A stretch of DNA of 64,000 nt from Salvator merianae (lineage: Eukaryota; Chordata; Lepidosauria; Squamata; Teiidae). The notes below the pieces were generated by a model that did no database searches, had not been told where the DNA came from, and worked only from the letters and a program-made list of their open reading frames with translations. The stretch is taken from assembly GCA_003586115.2 (NCBI GenBank), contig QVOM02000025.1, forward strand, positions 84,146,863 to 84,210,862, in the 5' to 3' direction. Of this stretch, positions 22,322 through 32,688 are shown in pieces. The position numbers and the translations under genes are program-made. Numbering within the stretch: the first letter of the stretch is position 1; each line of letters begins with the position of its first letter.

Positions 22322-22804
22322 GGGCCTGTTCATATGTACATTCTAGTGAACATCTGCACATTCACTAATTAAGTGCTTCCAAATTTTGTAGAGTCACTAG
22401 TGATCGGGAGTGGCTACAGCCACTTCTGATCACTACTGATCAGCCACTTCTGATCACTACTAGCTGTGGAGCACAAAATTGTGCTCCACAGCTGTACTAG
22501 GAGCAACAGGACTGCTCCTGGTATGCAGTACTGCAAGTACTTTCTTATGCAAATCCTGCAGGTTGCAGAGTGGTGTAGCTGTGTCTGCACAGTTGCTTGC
22601 CATATCCCTAGTCACCATGGCAGTGGTCAGACCTTTCCCTGGCCACTGTCACGGCAGGGCAGTCATATTAACACTATGATTGCTGGAAGCCCATTTTCAG
22701 GTTGTTCCAGACCTTGCAGTGTGGATGGTTGCCACACCAAGGGGACTGTTCCATCTTGGAATGTTCAGTTTCAAACATTCCAAGATGGAAAGTGCAAAAA
22801 AGTC
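22322..22804. mobile_element. GGGCC-type MITE
   Basis: The copy starts GGGCCTGTTCATATGTACA and ends AAGTGCAAAAAAGTCC. It contains GCTGTGGAGCACAAAATT, CACCATGGCAGTGGTCAG and a hairpin pair around CATTCCAAGATGGAA. The 141-codon plus-strand frame across it has no family resemblance and is a chance frame. Confidence 0.7.
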
Positions 22805-23039
22805 CTATGTGACAAGAGAAACTGGATCTGTTGGAATGTTACTAAAATGAGTGGGGTCATAAGAATGGATAGAGGGCCTATGGATGCTTAAAAGAACAAC
22901 ATCCACATTCACTAAAAAAACAAGTAGTTACCCATGCTCAAATATAATCAAGGAAACTGATATCACAACTAGAGATTGAAAGGCTACAAGGAACATGTCT
23001 AAAACACAATAATACTATTGAAATCTTGGAAATACAATC

Positions 23040-23520
23040 TATCTGTACAAAAGAAGATGAACAGCCATTATCACCATCACTACCTATATTTCAAGGCAGA
23101 ACTGCTGAAATGAGAATACTGATTATGAACAAGCTTGCTACTCTCAACCCTCACACTAGACTGCCTAAGCCTGTCACACATTATGGTAGTAGGCAAAGTA
23201 AGAAAGAAGTAGTGATAATAGATATAGCAATCCCAAGTGATGGTAATATCAGGAAGAAAGAATATGAGTAACTGGAAAAGTATCAAGCACTGGAAGGATC
23301 CTGGCAGTGATAGGAAACTGTGGAGCAGTGACCCCAAAATTGGAAGAATGGTCTCAGCAGATCCCAGCACAAACAGCAGAGATATATCTTCAGAAGAATG
23401 CAGTCCTAGGAAAAGCTAAGATACTGCATAGGACCATTGAACTTCCAGGCCTTGGTAGAAGACCTGAGTTTGAGACAGACACACCAACTGAACAACCCTA
23501 AGGGATGTGAAAACAATGTT
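23040..23520 (+). pseudogene. RLE-type LINE C-terminal fragment, second copy
   Basis: This is the same family as 5380-5940. The block EVVIIDIAIPSDGNIRKKEY ends at a stop near 23271. After a frameshift come GAVTPKLEEWSQQIPAQ and AVLGKAKILHRTIELPGL (about 23320-23450), the conserved end of this protein. Upstream sequence is too decayed to align by eye. It is inactive. Confidence 0.62.
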
Positions 23521-24448
23521 AATTTACCATCTCATGCCTCATGTTTAAAAAGGATATATATTTCTTGGGCATGGATTTTACTGACCATTTTCTATAAGGT
23601 TATTTTGGTGGCACTTACCTTTTGGAATTAAGATGACTTAGATCCTCCTAGGACAAAGAAGACAGTGATGGTAAAGGTGTGGATTCAAGTGATAAAGGTC
23701 TGTCCAGAATGAAGTTGCAATGGGAAACAAAGGTTTACTCTGTGGGTTATACAATACATTGAAATTCTGGTTCCTCCTCTAAACCCAATGTCCACAGGAA
23801 GTCCTTTCCTTGTTGCTTTGAGATAGGTTCAGAATGATGTTATGCACCATTTATCTTTAGTGTTTTGGAACCTTATGGTAAATAATCTATGGATCCTAAC
23901 ATGAATAACCCAGAAACAGCATACCCCCACCTCACCTCCTGTGATTTCCACAAGGTAATAAAACTGTATAGCTGTCTGGCTTAAACCAAAGCTGCCTATC
24001 TTTTTGCTGTGACTCACAGAGATCATTGAAATTCTGCACTGGTTCAACAGAAGTTCTCAAAAAAGAAGAAAAAGCAGTTCTCTGCTGGCATTTATTGCAC
24101 TGAGCCACATTACAACATTTAAGTTCAAAAGGACCACTATTCCTGCTTACCAAGCCAGAAAAGCAAACAAGAATATAATCCCTGCTCCTTTACCTAACTT
24201 AGGTTTTTATTCATGTATGAGCCTCTTGATCAAAAGGGTGTTTTGTTCTAGATCTTCATCAAAATCCATATTCATGATGAGTCACAACTCCCAGACCAGA
24301 TACAAAACCATTTATGTTCTTGCCTAGCAAGAAAGGAAAGGCTCTGTTTCATTTGTCTGAAAAGCTCTCTGGTGAGAAGAAAATGCAACAAAACTCACAA
24401 TAGGCCTGGCACCTGGTAATCTCATCTATTAGGGCAAATGACGCTCAA

Positions 24449-24774
24449 TAGCAATGTGCAAATTTTGATTTGTATTCAAAAATTCATACAGAATTTCATT
24501 TTTACAAACTTGCACATCAAAATGCAAATGACTTCCACATTTGCAGTTTTCAATCAAAACAAAGCAGTCTCTTCTTTGGTGAAAACAAAATATTTGTCAA
24601 ATGTTTACATTTTTGCTCTCTTTAAACCGTGAAAATGGCATTTTCAATGGGAAAAACTACTATGAACATTAAAGCAAAACATACATTCTTAACAACAAAT
24701 TCACTGATGAATAGAAAATACAGATTTTTGCTCAAAAGTGAATCAAAAATGATTTTTTTTCATGCACATCCCTA
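24449..24774. mobile_element. Short hAT-like MITE
   Basis: The element runs from TAGCAATGTGCA to TGCACATCCCTA and has the same AT-rich interior (TTCATTTTTACAAA, GAAAATGGCATTTTC) as the other short copies. The flanking octamers (ACGCTCAA, GCTATCAA) match only partly, as expected of an older insertion. It is non-coding. Confidence 0.78.
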
Positions 24775-24902
24775 GCTATCAATCACCAATATTTATCTTT
24801 TGTTCTTTGCACCTCCCTACTCAATCAAGATTGGATTAAACATCACAGAATACCTATAAATGCACTATTAACCACCAAACTAAGAAAGATGTCATAATAT
24901 TA

Positions 24903-25020
24903 GGGCTATTCTGCACTGGGAATTATTTCAGTTTATATCCTGGTATAGGATCCTACCATCTGAGGGCTAGTGCAGACTATGGCAGGCCCCACATGGCAGG
25001 TACCAATGCAGAAAGGACCA
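24903..25020. mobile_element. Short MITE fragment related to 29473-29654
   Basis: The fragment runs from GGGCTATTCTGCACTGGG to AATGCAGAAAGGACCA, with interior GCTAGTGCAGACTATGGCAG. It resembles a decayed copy of the long-inverted-repeat MITE at 29473-29654. Confidence 0.5.
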
Positions 25021-25223
25021 GTGAAAGAAAGGACATCACCTCTTTAAAGAATCAGAAAAAAAGAGAATTTGTGCTTTTCAAGAAACATAATTTTTAAAAA
25101 AATGCTCTGAGATTTTTGAAAGGATTTGAAAGGAAGGTCACAATCTGGCTTTCTGCAGAGGGAGGGGCTTCCAGCTGCATTCATCCATGCTAGTCACCTC
25201 TGGTGTGGAACAAATGAAGCTTA

Positions 25224-25460
25224 GGGCCTGTTCACGTTCTAGGCTGGAAAGACCCAGCAGCACTGTGGTCATCCACACTTTGAGGGCTAGAAAAGGCACC
25301 TGCGGTTGAAGAGTGGATGGCAGTCCTGACTGCTATGATAGCAGCAGCACAACATCCAGCCGTTGCAATGGTGATTCAGGCACATCATGCCCAAATGACA
25401 AAGGTCATCCCTCCACTGCATGGACTCATTTTGCCTGACCTTCACATCATGTCCCATAGG
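25224..25460. mobile_element. GGGCC-type MITE, one end visible
   Basis: The left end GGGCCTGTTCACGTTC and interior CCAGCAGCACTGTGGTCATC and GCCGTTGCAATGGTGATTC are recognisable. The right end is not clear. Confidence 0.5.
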
Positions 25461-25927
25461 TCTTCCACTCCTGACATATGAGGAAAACCACCAATCTCAG
25501 CAGTCACGCACAGGTGACGCCACTCACTAACACAGCTTGGCCTGGTAATAAAGAAGACAGGAAGCCACTTCAGCCATGTGGCAGCAAGGGGACATCGACA
25601 AAGGTGTGTCCTCCAGACACCTTCAAAAGATTAGAGGACCCACAGCCAAAATTGTCTTTTCATTCTAAACAGAGTTGGAAAAAAGAAAGACAAATTAATA
25701 TGTCTCACCAGGGAGGAAGAGAAAAGAGAGATCAAGGAACCAAAGATTTCCACACAAAATAGTGTCCTATTCTGATGAAAGAAAGGTGAAATGAATGGAT
25801 GAATGGATAAATAAATAAAGAGATGCACTACTAGAAAACAAGGAAAATCAATGACTTTCCAGATTTTCTTGGCTCATTGTTTCATTCCCAGTCAATGGTA
25901 TACTATTGCTGTTGCTGTGCTCTCTCT

Positions 25928-26431
25928 GGGCATTTCTGCATTTACCTGTACTGGATTACTCCACCTGGAACTGCTCCCACTGGAGTGGTTCCCAATTGGA
26001 GTGGTCCAGCTGTCCTGGAAAAGGTTGTCCGCACTTGGATGGCCTGTTCTGAAACAGGCCCTTCACTGTCCTGCTCTGCTCAAAAGCTTGAGAAAGCTTT
26101 GGCACATGCTGCAAGGATTCCAATGGCCAGGAATGAAAGTACCCGGCCTCAAAGCCTCAGGGGGAATGATTTCAATGGTGCAATTTGTTGTGCTTCCAAG
26201 AAGGAGGTGTGTATCCTTCCACATACTTCCCTGTTCTGTTCTAATGGTCCCTGGACTGCCGGTAGACCTTTCCTGATCTAGGTGGCCATTTTGGTCTGCA
26301 TAGACCAAATGTGTATAGAGCAGTTTAGCAGTGCGCGAGGTTTCTCTAATCTGCACCAGAGTGTAGGTGTGTGGATGGGCTTGCCCGGTAAGCATCCAAA
26401 AGCTCACCAAAAGGTAAGTGCAAACAGACCC
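25928..26431. mobile_element. GGGCC-type MITE relative
   Basis: The copy starts GGGCATTTCTGCATTTACC and ends AAGGTAAGTGCAAACAGACC. The interior resembles 3950-4468 (CCAATGGCCAGGAATGAAAG, CCTCAAAGCCTC). The two overlapping plus-strand frames of 134 and 141 codons lie wholly inside this repeat and are not genes. Confidence 0.68.
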
Positions 26432-28842
26432 TCACATTCCATCCACCTTTAAATTGGAGAACACATCTGCAAAACATGTAGCCATTTTCCCCCCACATTA
26501 TTTAAACTAAAGGGGGATTTTATGGGTCAAATAATGTGAAAGGAAAACTGTCCATCTGCAGAAATGTTCTTTCACTGTGAAGATGGATTGAATGTGGATA
26601 GTTATACTTAGGTATAGCTAGGCCCCCTCTCTCCCTTTCTACCTATATTGCCCTGTGCCTTTATAGTCAGGCTGTAATGTTCCATCTCCCTTTTCCAACA
26701 TCCCTTCTTTATGTAAAGTTCAGCTGAATGTTTTAATTTGTGAATCTTGCATTCTGAATGTGTGTGTGGAATTGGAGTTTATGATCCTCCTTCCACACTT
26801 TTGGGAATTGGAATTGGCTTGTTTGTTCTATGTTTAAAGTTGCTTAGTTGGTCATATACTAAACCTCAAGGCATAAGAAGCTTCGAAAAAAGTTTCAGCT
26901 TGTCAGTTCTTATGTACTTTCTTTCTTTCTTAGAGCAAGAAAAAGATGGATGATAGAAATAAATTTGTTGAGCTGGCTGAATGGAATGTGTGTTGTAATT
27001 GAGTATTCTCATCATCCTAAAATAAATTTCCATTTCATTGTTTCAATTATATTTTGTCAGGTACTGTATCTTAAAAAGTTATTTCTCAATTTCTGCAAGG
27101 TTTCATGTAATAGTTTGGACAGACACTGTTTTGTTTGCCTGGTGACCTTCAGATGACCTTCTTCTCAACCCTAAATTTATTCTTCATTTTCATTTTCCTT
27201 TTTTTTTTTTAAGTAATAAAATATGTCTTTGATTCATCTCTTCTCTCTCGCTGTTCATACAGATTTGCTCATAAACCTAATAGTTGTCTCCATCTTTATT
27301 TGAGAATGGAAAATGAAACAAAACAAATGCAAATTAATACTGTTTTTGAAATGAAAATAAAGCTGGTTATATCGAGCAGAACAAATAACTATGGATAGGT
27401 TATGTTAAGGGCAATAGGCAGGAAAATAGACCCATTTAACTGAACTTCCATGGTCATTGGAAAAATTATATGTTGGAGATAAAGAGACATTCAGCATTCT
27501 CTACATATGTCTTCCCTAAGCTGGTGAACCCCAAGTTCTGGATATTTGTGAAAATTTGGATGTTCTATCTTAACTTCATCCAAACCTAGATATCCAAAAA
27601 CAAACAAACAAACAAAAAAACTCCTGTCTTCATCAACAATTTAAAGTTTGTTTTCATTCTGTGATCCAACTGGTTTAGAACTAAAGTTTCTAGCCTCAGA
27701 GCAATAAAGGGACCCATTTAAGTTGCACAGTCTTCTGTACTGTCAAAAAGGATCCCCTTGCTCAATTGACCCATGAAGGAATGAGCCATTCTGCATGCCT
27801 TCCTGGGCTGGTGTAGTGGCCCCTGGACCCATTTTGGCTGCCTAGTCTGGTCTATGCTCCAGACAGAGCAGCTGAGCAGAAGGAGAGAGAGCTTCTCTTT
27901 TGCTTTAGAGTGTGGAAGAGGGGGGGTGCTAAAAGAGGGCTAGGCTTCACACTATTCTGGTGTACTGGTAAGTGCAGACAAGATTAGCACATCAGCTCAA
28001 TGAAAAGCAACAACTGACAATTACTATATGGAGGGGGATGAGGCTTGTTTGGGGCAGTCAACCATCCTGAGTTATCAGTGGAAGCTTGAGAGCATGAGGC
28101 AATGGTCCACCTCTTCAGGACCATTCAGATATTTTGACAATTCAAGCAGACTAGCCATACCACTCTTTTCACTCATTCACCACCGCCATGAGATCTAGCC
28201 AAAAATGTCGGATGGACACCAGCTTGAAAAGGCTGTTGTAATTTTAATTGTCTTCAGATAATTCTGAATTCAGTGAAGAAAGTCGTGAGCTGGAAGGACC
28301 TTGTGGTTAAATAATAGTGACCAGATATATGCCCCATTTCCTTGACCATCATTCGGAGATTAATAGATTATATAGTGCCCATTAATCTCTCTTTATCATT
28401 TTTGTCACAAGCCCTGTTCGTGTGATTTATGTCTCCTAAGAGATGCTTTGAGAAGATATTGTAAGCATTATCAGTCTTTTTATTGGCCTTTTGCTAATGC
28501 TGTGACAGCACCCTCTTCTTTTAACATAAGACTGGATGTTTGTTCTGGAATATCATAGTCAGGAATGGATATTACCTCAGAAATGCTGCTTTTCTTCTAC
28601 TTCTCCCTTTACAGGGTAGTAATGGATTTATTTATTCTATTTATTTATTTATTACAAATTTATCCAATGGGAAGGTCAGCTGTTCTCCTTCTATAGTTCA
28701 ATTATTACAAATGTATAACAAGATTATTTGCATTCATGCTATATAAAACGTATGGGTACCAAGCAGTAATAGAAGTGGAAGACTCTGAAACATTAAAAAA
28801 AAAAAAGGCAAAATAGCACAATGGTATGTGAGTGAGGACACA
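26432..28842. other. Unassigned DNA, possibly conserved non-coding
   Basis: It contains no clear element apart from a MITE-like stretch at 27784-27975 and an ATTTATTTATTT run at 28627-28655. The segment 28300-28540 is a compact, high-complexity AT-rich stretch with several TAAT and ATTA words and could be a conserved element. Confidence 0.35.
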
Positions 28843-29190
28843 TAGTGAAGTGCAATGAAAAAAATCATTTTCCATTTGATTTCAAATGAAAATCTGCATT
28901 TTCGCTTCATCAGTGAATTTTGTTGTTGAAAAACACATTTTTCACATTCGTTTTTGCATTTTTTGCAATGTTTTCCTATTAAAAATGCCATTTTCATGGT
29001 TTAAACACAGTGAAAAATGTGAAAAATGCAAAACTTCAAAGAATTTCATTTTCACAAAAGAAGTAGGCTTTTTTGTTTTTGATTGAAAACAGTAAATGAG
29101 AAAAAAGTCATTTTCATTTTGATGCAAAAATTTGCAAAAATGAAGTTTCATATGAATTTTTGAATGCAAATCAAAATTTCCACATCCCTA
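28843..29190. mobile_element. Short hAT-like MITE (inverse orientation)
   Basis: The left end is degenerate (TAGTGAAGTGCA) and the right end is CACATCCCTA. The octamers AGGACACA and AGAGCACA flank it as an imperfect target duplication. The AT-rich interior matches the family consensus in reverse orientation, including GCCATTTTCATGGTTTAAAC. Confidence 0.8.
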
Positions 29191-29472
29191 AGAGCACAGC
29201 CTTAGTTCGATTTCTCTGGCTAAACACATTTTGTAAATGTGATCCCCCTAGATGTCTTTAAAATTGAACAATGCCTAAAGTGGGATCATACAATCCATAA
29301 ACACCAAACCTTGATCCTGCTGCATTTTTGTTTAATAGCTACTATTAGACACAGGCAAGAAATACCTGGCAGCATTACAGTGCCGTAACTGAACCTTGAG
29401 GGCACAGGGTGTGTCTGTTCAACCCTGCTCTTTCCAGCACAGTGGAAACACTGGATGAGTGCTGTGACTGCA

Positions 29473-29654
29473 TGGCCCTTTCTGCACTTGGCCTTATTGT
29501 GGATCATATCTCAGAATAGGGACCTGCCATCTGCATGCTAGTGCAGACTTTGGTAGGCCCTGGGCAAGACCTTTTATAGTTTGCACTAGCATGTGCATAA
29601 CAGGTCTCTATTCTGGGATATAATCCACAATAAGGCCAAGTGCAGAAAGGGCCA
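29473..29654. mobile_element. MITE with long terminal inverted repeats (182 bp)
   Basis: The outer 53 bases at each end are inverted repeats with about four mismatches. Each starts TGGCCCTTTCTGCACTTGGC and continues through CCTTATTGTGGAT, so the element can fold into a stem with a loop of about 75 bases. I could not find a convincing target duplication. It belongs loosely with the other 'GGCC...TGCACTT' ended elements. Confidence 0.75.
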
Positions 29655-30629
29655 AAGTGTCTGCACTTGTCCACTTACCATCCCACCTTAATCAGGCTGA
29701 AATGGTTCATGTTCAAACCTGTTCAAACCAAACTGTGTTATTTGGTCAGTGTGAACTCAAACCAAACCAACTGCTCCATTTGATTTTGATGGGGCTATTT
29801 GAATTTAACAGAACCATGGTGTGTTCAAACAGACTGGCTAAACATCCCATTTTAATTGGTCTTAGTTTGAATCAAAAGCCCTTTAAAAATGACCCTTTTT
29901 AAAAGTAAACTTTATGTAAATTTAAAAAATGAAGAGACACAAACCTGTTGGACGTTTATTTCAAATTGAACCACTGGGTTTATGTTTGTGGACATCTCTA
30001 GAGTACTGTAAAATGCAGGCAGGAGTAAGCCACCCTATAGATGGCTCCACACAGTTTACAAAGCAAAATATTATCACAAATAAACCAAGCATAACTGCAA
30101 GTAACAAGGCTTAGATCCAAAGCTCAGTGTCTAAAAATATTGATCATACAATGAATTCCTCCCAATGTAGCAATGTGCAATGTGGTGATTGTGGGAGTGC
30201 TGAATCCATTAAGTGCAGCAGGATGATAGGATTTCACTAGCTAAAAAACAATAATTTGGCTATTTAGGCAATCAAGCTTGTTAGAAAACTACTTCCATAA
30301 TTTTTCCTTTGCTTCGGTCTTCCATTTTTGACCATGACAATATTGCCACAGGCCAAATGATCAAGTTATTAAGAAAAAGTAATAGGAAGAGAAAAAAACA
30401 GGGCACAATTTGAAGAAATGAGCAATGATGCATGATGTGTTCAGGGCCATTAAGATAAGAACACTAGTAAATGTTTGCAACCTGTGGATTGGTTGAATCT
30501 TGTATTGGATATGAATGAAAAACAAAAAGCTGTCCATGTTTTCAATGCAAAGGTGAATCAAAGTGCTTGAGGAATGAAGGGCAGGCTTCCAATTGATGCC
30601 TCTCTCTCCCATCATGCCCCAGAGGTTCA
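29655..30629. other. GTTCAAA-rich stretch and unassigned DNA
   Basis: The part 29700-30000 is rich in GTTCAAAC, AACCAAAC and TTGAATC words and ends GTGGACATCTCTAG. A shorter similar stretch is at 10612-10745. It may be another diverged DNA-transposon family; the ends are not clear enough to call. Confidence 0.35.
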
Positions 30630-30970
30630 CTGTGAGCTTTGGCAAAATTCACATTTTCAATTTGCTATTGAAGCAAAAATCTGTATTTTTGCTTCATCAG
30701 TGAACTGCAATGTCAAAAAAGGAGGGATTCTCATTTGTTTCCGTGGTTTCCACAATGTTTTCCTCATTGAAAATGCCCTTTTCATGCATTAAACCCAGTG
30801 AAAATGCAAACATCACAACACATATCCCACTTTCATGAAGAAGGAGGCAGATTTGTTTCAATTGAACTCTGAACATGTGAAACAGAGCATTTTCATTTTG
30901 ATTTGAGTAGCTGCAAATGCAGAATATGTGATTGAATGTCCAAATGTGAAACAATTTTTGCACATCTCTT
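30630..30970. mobile_element. Degenerate short hAT-like MITE
   Basis: The interior words (TTGCTTCATCAGTGAA, AATGCCCTTTTCATG) and the right end TTTGCACATCTCT belong to the short hAT-like family. The left terminus is too decayed to place exactly and I see no clear target duplication, so this is probably one of the older copies. Confidence 0.6.
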
Positions 30971-31387
30971 CTTGGTAGATGGTAAGGGGTACTTTCTAAG
31001 GAGATTTGCTCCATGTTGCCTGTAGGTCTGAATTAGGCACAATAGTTTAGGGCTTGATGCCACCTACAGTTCCTCTGTACACATTAGGAGTCTTCGTTTA
31101 TCTTCTAGGTGGCCCCTCAGTTACTTTTCAGTTATCTTTTTTACAATAGACACATTTATCAGCCAAGAACCGGCTTTTGAATTTTGATTCACAGATGCTT
31201 CTGGAAGTATCTGAGGTTCACTTTCTGGGATATCACCATATGGCAAGCCCAACCAGAAACGCAGAAAATAAGCTGTCACTAAGAAGAAAGAGTCTCTTTC
31301 TAAAGATTAAAACAACCAGAGATCCCCATGATCACTTGCTTAAAAGTAAAAGGGGATGGCAGCCAGGTGATGAATGGATGGAAGGAA

Positions 31388-31571
31388 AGGAGGAAAGGAA
31401 GGAAGGAAGGAAGGAAGGAAGGAAGGAAGGAAGGAAGGAAGGAAGGAAGGAAGGAAGGAAGGAGGGGGTAGAGAGAGATTGAGAAGGAAAGAAGAAAAGA
31501 AGAAGGAAGGAAGGAAGGAAGGAAGGAAGGAAGGAAGGAAGGAAGGAAGGAAGGAAGGAAGGAAGGAAGGA
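31388..31571. repeat. (GGAA)n microsatellite pair at left palindrome edge
   Basis: Two GGAA tracts (31388-31463 and 31503-31571) are separated by GGGGGTAGAGAGAGATTGAG and GAAGAAAAG. The outer tract contains the left breakpoint of the palindrome. The LPSFLPSF frames are translations of this tract. Confidence 0.92.
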
Positions 31572-32351
31572 ACTATATAGATATTTTTCCTGAAAAGTAT
31601 CACTCTGTTTATAAATGACTTTCTTCTACATAAAGTCCTGGAATAATACTTTGCATCCAACTATTTCACCTATACCTGGTTTTCCAACTCAGATGAGTGA
31701 CTCAATTAAAATGTACACAGAATTAGAATCCACTGCATTGCGTTTTCTTTTATAGTATGTTTATAATCTGCCATAGGAAAAAAAATCTCAAAACAGATTC
31801 CAACACTTATTTTTAAAAAGGCAATGCAAAATATAGCATATTGAAATGACAACAAGACCAAAAGCAATACTGTGCACTACAAGGGAAGTTAGAATGTAAT
31901 TCAACATCTGATAGCACAATGTAATGAATTTGCAGTTTCAAGAAAACATAAGAAAAAATGAAATCAGCAAAACACAAAGGAATAGCTGTTCCTCATGTGT
32001 AGACAGATATTGCAGGGATTAGGCTCTGAGCTAGGAAGCCCAACTTTAACCTTGATCCTTGGCCCAGACAGATATTATATTTGGTTACCAGCACAAAAAG
32101 GTGGAGGCCAAAACCAGGAACAGCTGAAACAGGACAGGTGGACAATCAGAAAGTATATGCACTAAACATCTTCACATGACCATGATGTTGAGCATCATTA
32201 TACCAATCTGGCACTCATTCTGTTCCTGAGGGCAGAATCTGCTCCTAAGAGAACTCCTTTTTCAGATTTTTTTTTTTTTTTTTTAATAACTGTGCAAAGG
32301 CGAACACATGCCTGGTTCGCTCTTGTGGATTTCACTTGGAGGGCCAGTGCC

Positions 32352-32688
32352 TAGGGATGTGCAAATTTCGATTCATATTCAAAAATTCATTCAAAATTTT
32401 ATTTTCGCAGATTTTCACATTGAAACGAAAATGACATTTTTTGCATTTACAGTTTTTAAATGAAAAAGCTTATTCTTTCGCAAAAAATGAAATTAGTCGA
32501 ATTTTTGCAATTTTCACTCTGTTTAGACCATGAAAATGGCATTTTCAATGGGAAATGAATGCAAAAAATGCAAAAACGAATGTGAAAAATGCATTTTTTG
32601 GCAATGAAATTCACTGACAAAGCGAAAATACAGATTTTCATTTAAAAACAAATCAAAAATGATGTTTTTGTGTGTGTGCACATCCCTA
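32352..32688. mobile_element. Short hAT-like MITE in left palindrome arm
   Basis: The 337-bp element has perfect ends TAGGGATGTGCA/TGCACATCCCTA and flanking octamers CCAGTGCC (32344-32351) and CCAGTGAC (32689-32696). It retains several TTCG/CGAAAA sites, so it is among the younger short copies. Its mirror is at 49454-49790; both the element and its flanking octamers were copied. Confidence 0.9.

Noticed and set aside
22466..22891. 141-codon plus-strand frame
   Set aside because: Most of it lies in a GGGCC-type MITE; it has no recognisable domain and related copies do not keep the frame.
25851..26276. 141- and 134-codon overlapping frames
   Set aside because: Both fall in a repeat copy (25928-26431), in two frames of the same strand, with no family resemblance.
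31388..31571. Regular tandem units considered as a CRISPR-like array
   Set aside because: These are 4-bp simple repeats without spacers, in a vertebrate-type sequence.
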